A stretch of 64,000 bases of DNA from JBDSKH01 sp035495435 (GTDB lineage Bacteria > Actinomycetota > Actinomycetes > Actinomycetales > Microbacteriaceae), in NCBI GenBank assembly GCA_035495435.1, contig DATJFV010000020.1, forward strand, positions 1 to 64,000, written 5' to 3'. The notes beneath the pieces were generated by a model. The model was not told the origin of the DNA and did no database searches. It saw only the letters and a program-made list of their open reading frames with translations. Positions 1-7,313 of this stretch are shown here, piece after piece (position 1 is the stretch's first letter; each line of letters begins with the position of its first letter). Position numbers and translations under genes: made by a program.

Positions 1-721
1 CGAGCACACCGGTGACATCGAGTTCGGTCGCGATCCGGATGGCCAGGTCGCACGCCGCATCCTGCAGCGCCTCGCCACCGGGTGCCGGTGCGGTCACCTC
101 GGAGCACACCCCGTAGCGCTGCACGGTCTCGACCAGCGGCCACGCCCGCACCTCGCCCGACGGACGCCGTGCCACCAGCTGCGCCAGCTCGCGCCGGAAC
201 GGGACGAGCCGTTCGGCGAGCAGCGTGCCCTGTGCGAACCAGTCGTCCGCTTCGGAGGAGTCGCGCACGACCCGCACCCCTTTGCCGTCGTACCCGCCGC
301 GCGGCGTCTTCACGACGGCTGCGCCGTCGTTCGCGGCCAGGAACACACCGAGCTCTGCCGAGGTGTCCACGGCATCCCAGGCCGGCACCGGAGCACCCAG
401 CGCACTCAGGCGCTGTCGCATCACCAGTTTGTCTTGCGCGACGGCGAGTGCCGCTGGCCCCGGTCGCACGACGGCGCCGGCGTCGAGCAGCGCGGCCAGC
501 ACGTCCTGCGGCACGTGTTCGTGGTCGAAGGTGACCACGTCGACGTCGCGGGCGAAGCGCAGCACGGTGTCGGCATCCCGGTAGTCGCCGACGGCGGTCG
601 CGGCGATCGCGGCGGATGATCCGTCGGTCTCGGCGAGCACCCGCAACTCGATGCCCATGGCGATGGCGGGGGGCACCATCATGCGCGCCAGTTGTCCCCC
701 GCCGATGACCCCGACTCTCAC
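1..721 (-). CDS. purK: N5-carboxyaminoimidazole ribonucleotide synthase PurK, 3' end cut by window edge
   Basis: De novo purine synthesis enzyme of the ATP-grasp family that converts AIR, bicarbonate and ATP to N5-CAIR in the cytoplasm. The 240 visible residues begin with the PurK hallmark GVIGGGQLARM and continue through the preATP-grasp domain into the ATP-grasp domain (TPRGGYDGKGV, then the LAERLVPFRRELAQLV segment). The start is the GTG at 721, preceded by GGAG five bases upstream; the ATG at 741 upstream is out of frame and stops after seven codons, its TGA overlapping the GTG. The C-terminal third lies beyond position 1. purE would be expected further left but is not visible. It is transcribed away from the GtrA gene. 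Confidence 0.95.
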   Translation of the reverse strand, partial: MRVGVIGGGQLARMMVPPAIAMGIELRVLAETDGSSAAIAATAVGDYRDADTVLRFARDVDVVTFDHEHVPQDVLAALLDAGAVVRPGPAALAVAQDKLVMRQRLSALGAPVPAWDAVDTSAELGVFLAANDGAAVVKTPRGGYDGKGVRVVRDSSEADDWFAQGTLLAERLVPFRRELAQLVARRPSGEVRAWPLVETVQRYGVCSEVTAPAPGGEALQDAACDLAIRIATELDVTGVL

Positions 722-809
722 GCGTTCTCCGGCTCGCTCATAGGACGGCGGTTAGACTGATCGCCGCCATACCGAGAATATCGGTCGGAAGCTGGGGAGG
801 ACCGCCGGG

Positions 810-1352
810 ATGCGCACGCTCGTGGCCCAGTTCGCCCGCTTCGGCGTGGTCGGCGGTGTCGGGTTCCTGATCGACTTCGGTGTCTTCAACCTGCTGACCT
901 TCACGGTCCTCGGCTCGGAGTCGATCCACGAGGGCCCGCTGATCGCGAAGGTGATCTCGACCACGCTGGCGATCATCTTCAACTGGATGGGCAACCGGCA
1001 CTGGACGTTCCGGGCGCACCGCGGACGCCAGCTGGTGCGCGAGGGCGTCGAGTTCGGCGTGGTCAGCGTGATCGGCATGCTGATCGGGCTGGGTTGCCTG
1101 TTCGTGTCGCACTACCTGCTGGGTTTCGACAGCAAGCTGGCCGACAACATCTCCTCCAACGTCATCGGGCTGGGGCTCGGCACGCTGTTCCGGTTCACGC
1201 TCTACCGCCTGTGGGTGTTCGCCCCGCACCGCGGCGAGCCGGAGCCGTCGCTCTTCCCCGAGCTCGGCACGGGCTCGGTCGAGACGCCTGCCGCACATGG
1301 CGCGGCCACGTCGGGGGACGCCGAGCCTCAGCCCCGCCCGAGCGCCGTGTAG
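810..1352 (+). CDS. GtrA family membrane protein
   Basis: A 180-residue GtrA-like integral membrane protein. The family takes part in transfer or flipping of lipid-linked sugars used for cell-surface polysaccharides or teichoic acid glycosylation. The N-terminal FxxxGxxGFxIDFGVFNLL signature and about four hydrophobic segments in the first 145 residues are visible; the last 35 residues are hydrophilic. The start ATG has a strong GGGAGGA ribosome site. A candidate -10 (TAGACT, 753-758) lies about 50 nt upstream, with a small inverted repeat ACCGA/TCGGT in the leader. The 3' end overlaps the convergent UDP-glucose dehydrogenase gene by 25 bp. Neighbouring nucleotide-sugar genes fit a role in surface glycan synthesis; the substrate is unknown. 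Confidence 0.9.
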   Translation: MRTLVAQFARFGVVGGVGFLIDFGVFNLLTFTVLGSESIHEGPLIAKVISTTLAIIFNWMGNRHWTFRAHRGRQLVREGVEFGVVSVIGMLIGLGCLFVSHYLLGFDSKLADNISSNVIGLGLGTLFRFTLYRLWVFAPHRGEPEPSLFPELGTGSVETPAAHGAATSGDAEPQPRPSAV

Positions 1353-2626
1353 TCCCAGCCTGCGGATCGCCAGTCGTGCGGGTCGAGGACATTCCGGCCA
1401 TCGATCACTGCACGCCGAGCGACCAGACGTCCGGTGACCTCCGGGTCGAGCGCGCGGAACTCCCGCCATTCGGTCAGCAGGATCACGAGTTCGGAACCGG
1501 TGAGGGCCTCGGTCGGGGATGCCGCGTAGACCAGCTCCGGGGCGACCCGCCGCGCGGGATCGATGGCGTGCGGGTCTGTGGCAACGACCTCTGCTCCGAG
1601 GCTGCGCAACCGATCCGCGATCACGAGTGCCGGGGAGTCGCGCACATCGTCGGAGTCGGGCTTGAAGGACAAGCCGAGCACAGTGATCCTGCGGCCCGTC
1701 AGATCGCCGTCGAACGATTCCTGGGCGAGCTGGACCACTCGCTCCCGGCGACGCAGATTGATGTCGTCGACCTCTCTGAGGAAGCCGACGGCCCGGCCGA
1801 CGCCGAGCTCTTCGGCGCGGGCTACGAAGCCACGGATGTCCTTGGGAAGGCACCCTCCGCCAAAGCCGACACCGGCATTGAGGAAGCGCCGGCCGATGCG
1901 GGTGTCGTAACCGATGGCGTCGGCCAGCTGGGTCACGTCGGCGCCCACGACCTCCGCGATCTCACCCATCGCGTTGATGAACGAGATCTTGGTGGCCAAG
2001 AACGCGTTGGCCGACACCTTCACGAGCTCTGCGGTCGCGAAATCAGTGACGATCCGAGGCACGCCGGCAGCTATCGCCTGCCCGTAGACGTCGTCGAGGA
2101 CTTCCACCACTGCCGTGTCCCCCGGTCCTACGCCGTACACGATGCGGTCGGGCTGGAGGGTGTCGTTCACGGCGAAGCCCTCGCGCAGGAACTCCGGATT
2201 CCACGCCAGTCGCGCTCCCGTCGCTTCGACGAGCTCGGCCAGCCGTGCGGCCGTTCCCACGGGAACCGTGGATTTGCCGACGACCAGGTGCCCCGCGCCG
2301 AGGTGGGGTGCCAGAGACACGATGGCGGCATCGACGAACCCGACCTGGGCGGAGCCGTCCTCGGCCTGCGGGGTTCCGACGGCGATGAAATGCACCTTGG
2401 CCGTGGCAGCGTCGGCGATGTCGGTGCTGAACCGCAGGCGCCCGCTGTCGAGCGCCTCCGTGAGCAACTCGGGAAGGCCGGGCTCGAAGAACGGCGCGAT
2501 GCCTGACGCGAGCGCGGCGATCTTCGCGGCATCGACGTCGATCCCGACGACCTCGTGCCCGAGAGCAGCCATCGCGGTGGCATGGACTGCTCCGAGATAG
2601 CCACAGCCGATGACGGAGAGTCTCAC
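1328..2626 (-). CDS. UDP-glucose 6-dehydrogenase
   Basis: A 432-residue UDP-glucose/GDP-mannose dehydrogenase family enzyme oxidising UDP-glucose (or a related nucleotide sugar) to the uronic acid with two NAD+. The N-terminal Rossmann motif GCGYLG (residues 7-12) is present. Lys203 and Asn207 lie in the central helix, and the catalytic cysteine is Cys259 in GVGFGGGCLPKD. The C-terminal UDP-binding domain carries the conserved LGLSFKPDSDDVRDSPAL stretch. The product feeds glucuronate- or galacturonate-containing cell-wall polymers. It is the last gene of a minus-strand operon with birA and the PH-domain gene, its ATG overlapping the upstream TGA by four bases. Substrate is inferred from the family; a GDP-mannose or UDP-ManNAc dehydrogenase cannot be excluded. 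Confidence 0.92.
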   Translation of the reverse strand: MRLSVIGCGYLGAVHATAMAALGHEVVGIDVDAAKIAALASGIAPFFEPGLPELLTEALDSGRLRFSTDIADAATAKVHFIAVGTPQAEDGSAQVGFVDAAIVSLAPHLGAGHLVVGKSTVPVGTAARLAELVEATGARLAWNPEFLREGFAVNDTLQPDRIVYGVGPGDTAVVEVLDDVYGQAIAAGVPRIVTDFATAELVKVSANAFLATKISFINAMGEIAEVVGADVTQLADAIGYDTRIGRRFLNAGVGFGGGCLPKDIRGFVARAEELGVGRAVGFLREVDDINLRRRERVVQLAQESFDGDLTGRRITVLGLSFKPDSDDVRDSPALVIADRLRSLGAEVVATDPHAIDPARRVAPELVYAASPTEALTGSELVILLTEWREFRALDPEVTGRLVARRAVIDGRNVLDPHDWRSAGWDYTALGRG

Positions 2627-3108
2627 CCGTCGATCCTACGGCTGGCTCCGCGTTCCATCAGCTCGTGCAGCGCCGACTGCACCAGCGGCGCCGACGGCAC
2701 ATCGTGCAGCACCACCGGCCGGTCGAGCCCGGTGTTGATCAGCACGTCGCCGCTGCCGAACACCTGCTGCAGCCCGTTCTGACGCACCGTCACGTCGTAG
2801 CCCCGGCTGTGCAGCAACTCTTGCCGCGTGCGCACCATGAGGCCCTGACGGATGACCACGCGGCGCGTGGTGATGGTGTAGCCGTGCGCCAGCCAGCCCA
2901 GGAACGGGACGACGAAGATCAGGATGCTCAGGCCGGCGCCCCCCGCGAGCACCGCGATGTTCGCCCACGGCTCGCGGAACCCGCCGAAGAAGTACCCGGT
3001 CGCGGCGAGGATCGCCAGCAGGCCGGTGGTCGGCAGCACCAGCACCCGCGCGTGCGGACGCAGCCGCGCCACGACCGCTTCGGGAACGACCTCGCCGGTT
3101 CCGTTCAT
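2623..3108 (-). CDS. Bacterial PH domain membrane protein (bPH2-like)
   Basis: A 161-residue protein with two close hydrophobic segments at about 25-45 and 50-72, followed by a cytoplasmic bacterial pleckstrin-homology-like domain (the YTITTRRVVIRQGLM stretch is typical of bPH2/YdbS-like proteins). In actinobacteria this small protein regularly sits between birA and carboxylase or wall genes, but its function is unknown. The start ATG at 3108 overlaps the birA stop by four bases and its own stop overlaps the ugd start by four, so all three are probably translationally coupled. Membrane location is predicted from hydrophobicity only. Confidence 0.85.
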   Translation of the reverse strand: MNGTGEVVPEAVVARLRPHARVLVLPTTGLLAILAATGYFFGGFREPWANIAVLAGGAGLSILIFVVPFLGWLAHGYTITTRRVVIRQGLMVRTRQELLHSRGYDVTVRQNGLQQVFGSGDVLINTGLDRPVVLHDVPSAPLVQSALHELMERGASRRIDG

Positions 3109-3875
3109 CCCAGCCTCGCGTGCGTGACATCGCCGGCGGCGACGCTCTCGCCGTTCACGACGAGCCTGCCGTCCGCGTCGAGAGCCGTCGCGGTGCCCTC
3201 GAGTACCCGCCCGTCGGGCAGTTCGACGCGCACCTCGCGCCCGAGCGTGACGCACAGCTCCCGCGCGCGGCCGGCGAGACCGCTGGCCTCCGCATCTGCC
3301 CCGTGCGCCAGGTAGCCGTCGATCAGCCGCTGCAGGTTGCCGAGGTAACCGGCGAGCGCGGTGTCGGGGTCGGGGTCGCCGCCCGCGACCGCGACCGATG
3401 TCGCCGTGGTCACCGGCAGCTGCTCGGCCGTCATCGCCAGATTGAGGCCGGCACCGATCACCACCGCCTGGCGCGCCGGCAGCAGTTCGGCCAGCACCCC
3501 GCACACCTTGCGGCCGCCGACGAGCACGTCGTTGGGCCATTTGAAGCGCACGGATGCCGTGGGCAGCATCCCCGCGACCGTCTCGGTCATCGCCACCCCG
3601 GCCGCGATCGCCAGCCAGCCGTAACGCTCGAGCGGCAGCGGCCCACCCGGGGTTCGCGGCACCACCAGCACCGAGATCGCGAGCGCCGTGCCCGCCGGAG
3701 CCACCCAGCTGCGGTCCAGGCGCCCCCGCCCCGCGGTCTGATCCTCGGTGACCAGCGTCGTGTACGCCGGCAGCTCCTCCGCGCGCGCCAGTGCCACCAG
3801 CTCGGCGTTCGTCGACGGCGACGTGGCGCGCACCAGCAGGCGGGGCACAAGCCCCTGGGATGCCGGAAGGTGCAT
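3105..3875 (-). CDS. birA: Biotin--[acyl-CoA carboxylase] ligase BirA (catalytic domain only)
   Basis: A 256-residue class I biotin protein ligase that forms biotinyl-5'-AMP and transfers biotin to the acceptor lysine of the carboxylase alpha subunit at 12.4-14.1 kb. The biotin/ATP loop GRGRLDR (49-55), KWPND (112-116) and the Lys in GGRKVCG (Lys123) are visible. There is no N-terminal helix-turn-helix, so it should not be a transcriptional repressor, as is usual for actinobacterial BirA. The gene appears leaderless: TAGGCT (3882-3887) sits six bases before the ATG. It is first in the birA, PH-protein, ugd operon and is divergent from the mannosyltransferase gene with a very short shared promoter region. 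Confidence 0.96.
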   Translation of the reverse strand: MHLPASQGLVPRLLVRATSPSTNAELVALARAEELPAYTTLVTEDQTAGRGRLDRSWVAPAGTALAISVLVVPRTPGGPLPLERYGWLAIAAGVAMTETVAGMLPTASVRFKWPNDVLVGGRKVCGVLAELLPARQAVVIGAGLNLAMTAEQLPVTTATSVAVAGGDPDPDTALAGYLGNLQRLIDGYLAHGADAEASGLAGRARELCVTLGREVRVELPDGRVLEGTATALDADGRLVVNGESVAAGDVTHARLG

Positions 3876-3881
3876 ACGACC

Positions 3882-3887
3882 AGCCTA
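3882..3887 (-). promoter_or_regulatory. -10 element TAGGCT of birA (leaderless)
   Basis: The minus strand reads TAGGCT, six bases, then the birA ATG, so transcription should start at or next to the start codon. No clear -35 is seen. Confidence 0.6.
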
Positions 3888-3902
3888 GGCAGCGCGGTCG
3901 CA

Positions 3903-3908
3903 TAAAGT
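3903..3908 (+). promoter_or_regulatory. -10 element TAAAGT of the mannosyltransferase gene (leaderless)
   Basis: TAAAGT is followed by six bases and the GTG start at 3915. It lies only 15 bp from the divergent birA -10 element, so the two promoters are packed into the same short interval. Confidence 0.55.
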
Positions 3909-3914
3909 TGCGAG

Positions 3915-4634
3915 GTGGAGACCGCCCGGACGATCGTCGTGATCCCCACCTACAACGAGAGCGAAAGCCTCGCCCCCACGATCGCGGCCGTGCGCGCGGC
4001 GGTACCCACGGCATCCGTGCTGGTCGTCGACGACGACAGCCCCGACGGAACGGGCGCCATCGCCGACGCCCTCGCCGCCCAGGACCCGCACATCGAGGTG
4101 CTGCACCGCGCCGTGCGCGACGGTCTGGGGCACGCGTACCTCGCCGGATTCCGGCGCGCCCTCGACGAAGGGTTCGACGTGATCGTGGAGATGGACGCCG
4201 ACGGGTCGCACCCGGCCACGGCACTGCCCGCCATCCTCGACGCGGTGCGCACGCACGACCTGGCCATCGGATCGCGCTGGACGCCCGGCGGATCGGTGGC
4301 GAACTGGCCCCGGCGCCGGGAGTGGCTGAGCCGCGCGGCGAACACGTACGCCCGGCTGTGGCTGCGCATCCCGGTGCGCGACTCGACCGCCGGGTATCGC
4401 GCGTTCCGGGCCGGCAGCCTGCGGGCGATCGACCTCGAGGGCGTCGACTCGCGCGGATACTGCTTCCAGATCGATCTGACGCTGCGGGTCATCGACGCGG
4501 GGCTTTCGGTCACCGAGGTGCCGATCCGGTTCGTGGACCGGGTCGCCGGGCACTCCAAGATGAGCGGCGGCATCGTGGTCGAGGCCATGTTGCGGGTCAC
4601 CGGCTGGGGCATCCAGCGCCTGTTCCGTCGCTAG
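3915..4634 (+). CDS. Polyprenol monophosphomannose synthase (DPM1-like glycosyltransferase 2)
   Basis: A 239-residue GT2 enzyme transferring mannose from GDP-mannose to polyprenyl phosphate on the cytoplasmic face of the membrane. Visible are the N-terminal VVIPTYNE, the nucleotide-binding VDDDSPDGT, the metal-binding EMDADGSH (DxD) and the family GSRWTPGGSV motif. The C-terminal acceptor region has DSTAGYRAFR and GHSKMSG. There is no C-terminal membrane domain, so it matches the soluble DPM1 or Mycobacterium Ppm1 catalytic-domain type. GDP-mannose would come from ManC encoded at 28.3 kb. The start is GTG without a Shine-Dalgarno sequence, consistent with a leaderless transcript. A glucosyl or GlcNAc donor remains possible, but the motif set favours mannose. 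Confidence 0.9.
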   Translation: METARTIVVIPTYNESESLAPTIAAVRAAVPTASVLVVDDDSPDGTGAIADALAAQDPHIEVLHRAVRDGLGHAYLAGFRRALDEGFDVIVEMDADGSHPATALPAILDAVRTHDLAIGSRWTPGGSVANWPRRREWLSRAANTYARLWLRIPVRDSTAGYRAFRAGSLRAIDLEGVDSRGYCFQIDLTLRVIDAGLSVTEVPIRFVDRVAGHSKMSGGIVVEAMLRVTGWGIQRLFRR

Positions 4635-4637
4635 GCT
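4632..4637 (+). promoter_or_regulatory. -10 element TAGGCT of accD (leaderless)
   Basis: It overlaps the stop codon of the upstream mannosyltransferase gene and is followed by seven bases and the accD GTG at 4645. No Shine-Dalgarno sequence is present. Confidence 0.6.
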
Positions 4638-4644
4638 GCTAGGC

Positions 4645-6240
4645 GTGACCGACGACGCCACCCCCGACATGATGACCACCGCGGGCCGGATCGCCGACCT
4701 CAAGAACCGCTACCACGAGGCCGTGACCGCCAGCGGCGAAGCCGCCATCGAGAAGCAGCACGCGAAGGGCAAGAAGACCGCCCGCGAGCGCATCGAGCAG
4801 CTGCTCGACCAGGGCAGCTTCGTCGAGCTGGACGAGTTCGTGCGGCACCGCACCCACGGTTTCGGTATGGAGAAGTCCCGCCCCTACGGAGACGCGGTCG
4901 TCACCGGCACCGGCACCATCCACGGCCGCCAGGTCGCGGTGTACGCGCAGGACTTCACCATCTTCGGCGGGTCTCTCGGCGAGGTCGCCGGCGAGAAGAT
5001 CATCAAGGTCATGGAGCTGGCGCTGAAGACCGGTGTGCCGATCATCGGAATGCTCGACTCCGGTGGCGCCCGCATCCAGGAGGGTGTCGTCGCCCTCGGC
5101 AAGTACGGCGAGATCTTCAAGCTCAACACCGCCTCCTCCGGCGTCATCCCGCAGATCTCGATCATCATGGGTCCCGCCGCGGGCGGCGCCGTCTACGGGC
5201 CGGCGCTCACCGACTTCGTGATCATGGTCGACAAGACCAGCCAGATGTTCGTCACCGGACCGGACGTGATCAAGACCGTCACCGGTGAGGACGTCAGCAT
5301 GGAGGAGCTCGGGGGCGCACTCACCCACAACCAGGTGTCGGGTGTGGCGCACTACCTCGCCTCGGACGAAGACGACGCGCTCGACTACGCGCGGGCGCTG
5401 ATCTCGTTCCTGCCCGACAACAACCTCGCCGAGTTGCCGGTCTACGAGAGCGAGGTGTCGCTCGAGATCACCGACGAGGACCGCAAGCTCAACACGATCA
5501 TCCCGGACTCACCCAACCAGCCCTACGACGTCACCACGATCATCGAGGTCCTCGTCGACAACGGCGACTTCGTCGAGGTGCAGCCGCTATACGCCCCCAA
5601 CATCGTGATCGGGTTCGCCCGGTTCGAGGGGCGCAGCGTCGGCATCATCGCCAACCAGCCGCAGGCGATGGCGGGAACCCTGAACATCGAGGCGGGCGAG
5701 AAGGCGGCCCGGTTCGTGCGGTTCTGCGACGCGTTCTCGATCCCGATCCTGACGCTGGTCGACGTGCCGGGTTATCTGCCCGGCACCGACCAGGAGTGGA
5801 CGGGCGTCATCCGCCGCGGTGCGAAGCTGCTCTACGCCTACGCCGAGGCGACCGTGCCGCTCGTCACCGTCATCACCCGCAAGGCGTACGGCGGGGCCTA
5901 CATCGTGATGGGGTCGAAGCAGCTGGGCGCCGACATCAACTTCGCCTGGCCGACCGCCGAGATCGCGGTGATGGGCGGTCAGGGCGCGATCAACATCATC
6001 TACCGCGGCGAGATCAAGAAGGCCGAGGAGGCCGGCGAAGACGTCGCCGCGGTTCGCACCAAGCTCGCGAACGAGTACACCTACAACGTCGCGTCGCCGT
6101 TCCTGGCGGCCGAGCGGGGCGAACTCGACGGGGTCATCGAGCCGGCGGCCACCCGTGTGGCGATCATCAAGGCGCTGCGGGCGCTGCGCACCAAGCGGGC
6201 CGAGCAGCCGCCGAAGAAGCACGGGAACATCCCGCTGTGA
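4645..6240 (+). CDS. accD: Acyl-CoA carboxylase carboxyltransferase beta subunit
   Basis: A 531-residue carboxyltransferase subunit of an actinobacterial acetyl/propionyl-CoA carboxylase, transferring CO2 from carboxybiotin to acyl-CoA in the cytoplasm. The two crotonase-like halves are visible: the N-terminal half with the acyl-CoA loop DSGGARIQEGV and MGPAAGGAVYGPAL, and the C-terminal half with VPGYLPGTDQE and the KAYGGAYIVMG glycine-rich loop. Length and order match AccD5/PccB proteins (about 530-550). It is followed by the epsilon subunit gene (GTGA overlap), birA is divergent upstream, and the alpha subunit lies 6 kb downstream. It probably makes malonyl-CoA and/or methylmalonyl-CoA; which substrate is preferred cannot be read from the sequence. 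Confidence 0.96.
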   Translation: MTDDATPDMMTTAGRIADLKNRYHEAVTASGEAAIEKQHAKGKKTARERIEQLLDQGSFVELDEFVRHRTHGFGMEKSRPYGDAVVTGTGTIHGRQVAVYAQDFTIFGGSLGEVAGEKIIKVMELALKTGVPIIGMLDSGGARIQEGVVALGKYGEIFKLNTASSGVIPQISIIMGPAAGGAVYGPALTDFVIMVDKTSQMFVTGPDVIKTVTGEDVSMEELGGALTHNQVSGVAHYLASDEDDALDYARALISFLPDNNLAELPVYESEVSLEITDEDRKLNTIIPDSPNQPYDVTTIIEVLVDNGDFVEVQPLYAPNIVIGFARFEGRSVGIIANQPQAMAGTLNIEAGEKAARFVRFCDAFSIPILTLVDVPGYLPGTDQEWTGVIRRGAKLLYAYAEATVPLVTVITRKAYGGAYIVMGSKQLGADINFAWPTAEIAVMGGQGAINIIYRGEIKKAEEAGEDVAAVRTKLANEYTYNVASPFLAAERGELDGVIEPAATRVAIIKALRALRTKRAEQPPKKHGNIPL

Positions 6241-6458
6241 GCGCGGCGGAGCAGCCCCAGCCCGACATCCGGATCCTGTCGGGCAACCCGGATGCGGCGG
6301 AGATCGCTGCGGTCACCGCGGTACTCGCGGCCGCGCTGGACGAGCTCGCGGGCGACCAGCGGCGGCAGCAGTCGGCGGGACCGTCGGCCTGGCAGCGTTC
6401 GCAGCGCTCGGTGCGCACACCGCTGACGCACGGAGACTGGCGCTCGCCAAGCCGCTGA
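6237..6458 (+). CDS. accE: Acyl-CoA carboxylase epsilon subunit
   Basis: A 73-residue small protein starting at a GTG that overlaps the accD stop (GTGA). It has the actinobacterial AccE/PccE pattern: an N-terminal IRILSGNPDAAEIAAVTAVLAA helix region and the C-terminal tryptophan-containing segment SAWQRSQRSVRTPL followed by W in GDW. In Streptomyces and mycobacteria the epsilon subunit stabilises the alpha-beta complex and raises its activity. Position immediately after accD is the usual arrangement. It is short but well supported by family motif and context. Confidence 0.9.
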   Translation: MSAAEQPQPDIRILSGNPDAAEIAAVTAVLAAALDELAGDQRRQQSAGPSAWQRSQRSVRTPLTHGDWRSPSR

Positions 6459-6611
6459 GTTCCGGATGCGGGGTTCGGGCACCGCGTCCGGATGATGGCC
6501 CCAGGTTTCCGCGTGCGTGCCGGACCGGGTGCCGCCTGCGACGTGAGCCCCGCCACGGAATCCGTTGCCGTCGCTGCGGATTCCGTCGATTCTGAGGGGC
6601 CTTCCCACGGT

Positions 6612-6713
6612 CTCCCCTGTTGTCCCCCACTGTGAGCGAGCGTATCGTCCGATTTGCCGTGTTTTCGGACCTGATGTCCCCTCGTTGTCCCCCGAAATGA
6701 CGACTTTGCCGTG
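6612..6713. repeat. Imperfect direct repeat of about 40-50 bp
   Basis: Two units, 6612-6661 and 6676-6713, share TCCCCT, GTTGTCCCCC and the terminal TTTGCCGTG, with different spacing inside. The pattern could be a binding-site array or a relic duplication. TTGTCCCCC differs from the actinobacterial DnaA box TTGTCCACA at two positions, so an origin is not supported. Confidence 0.5.
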
Positions 6714-6772
6714 CGAGTCGGAGCAGGCATCCTGTATTTATCAGATGCACCGCTTTCAGCGGGCATCGCCAT

Positions 6773-6804
6773 ACACCGGGCGACTAGGGTAAGCGGCCCG
6801 GTGT
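6773..6804. promoter_or_regulatory. Perfect 9-bp palindrome enclosing a TAGGGT -10 element
   Basis: ACACCGGGC (6773-6781) and GCCCGGTGT (6796-6804) are exact inverted repeats separated by 14 bp that contain TAGGGT (6785-6790), a good actinobacterial -10 element for plus-strand transcription. The arrangement resembles an operator over a promoter. No convincing -35 is seen. Confidence 0.55.
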
Positions 6805-6893
6805 TGTGGGGGCGAGTCAGGGCGATATTCGGGTTGTCGCCCTGACTCGGATTTTGACGGAGGGCCGCGTTGTACGCGGCCCTCCGGTCTTTA
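6797..6893 (+). ncRNA. Candidate small RNA with two hairpins and terminator
   Basis: Starting six to eight bases after TAGGGT, the predicted transcript of about 97 nt contains a perfect 13-bp stem (6813-6825 with 6837-6849, 11-nt loop) followed by GATTTT. A perfect 11-bp stem (6859-6869 with 6875-6885) and GGTCTTT then end it. It has no open frame of note. It matches no RNA family I recognise (not 6S, tmRNA or a known riboswitch). Prediction rests on promoter, structure and terminator only. Confidence 0.45.
6859..6893 (+). terminator. Rho-independent terminator
   Basis: An 11-bp G+C-rich perfect stem with a 5-nt loop (TTGTA) is followed by GGTCTTT. It ends the candidate small RNA and would also stop read-through from the accD-accE operon. 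Confidence 0.7.
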
Positions 6894-6980
6894 ACCCGCC
6901 GTCTCGCGCCGCGACCCTGATGTCCGCGGTTCGGATGCACCGCATCCGCCCCCCGATGCTGTACGGCCCCCGCCGCACCC

Positions 6981-7073
6981 GGCGTCGGAAACTCAGGAAC
7001 TCCGCGCCCACGAAGGCGTGGGTTGCGATGCTCTCCGGCACGACCCCGCGGAGGTTCCTGAATTTCCGACACC
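6981..7073 (-). repeat. Long-loop hairpin repeat, copy 1
   Basis: Left arm with GTCGGAAACTCAGGAAC (6984-7000) and right arm GTTCCTGAATTTCCGAC (7054-7070). The pairing extends three bases outward and, with a bulge, six inward. The only mismatches are C-A on the plus strand, which become G-U wobbles in minus-strand RNA, so the 20-bp stem is continuous only in the minus-strand transcript. It has the same orientation as copy 2, 227 bp away. Confidence 0.7.
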
Positions 7074-7208
7074 AGGGCGGGTGACCCGGGGCGGGTGGCG
7101 CGCGACAGCGATGCCGCACGCATTCGCGAGCCTAAGCGCGGCCTCCGGATGCTGCGCCGCGCGCGCGGGACCGTGACGTCCCCGGGCTGCCGCCCCCGCA
7201 TCCGCCCG

Positions 7209-7299
7209 GCGTCGGAAACTCAGGAACCCTCCTCGCGCACCCGCCACATCAGCGGGGCACCACTCGACACGGCTGCCGAGGTTCCTGAATTTCCGACAC
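7209..7299 (-). repeat. Long-loop hairpin repeat, copy 2
   Basis: The arms at 7209-7227 and 7281-7299 are identical to those of copy 1 over the 17-nt core, including the same two C-A (minus-strand G-U) positions. The loop is unrelated in sequence. The shared arms with divergent loops suggest a repetitive extragenic palindrome or the ends of a tiny non-autonomous element. Confidence 0.7.
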
Positions 7300-7313
7300 G
7301 GCGACCCCGCCTC

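Noticed and set aside
738..1853. Long minus-strand frame over the GtrA gene
   Set aside because: Its translation is Arg/Pro/His-rich without family motifs and it is antisense to two well-supported genes; a product of high G+C third-position bias.
6618..6700. Possible DnaA boxes (TTGTCCCCC) suggesting a replication origin
   Set aside because: Two mismatches to the actinobacterial box in each, only two sites, and no dnaA, dnaN or gyr genes nearby.
6565..6792. 75-codon plus-strand frame in the 890-bp intergenic region
   Set aside because: No ribosome site or promoter before its ATG, atypical composition and no family; it overlaps the direct repeats.
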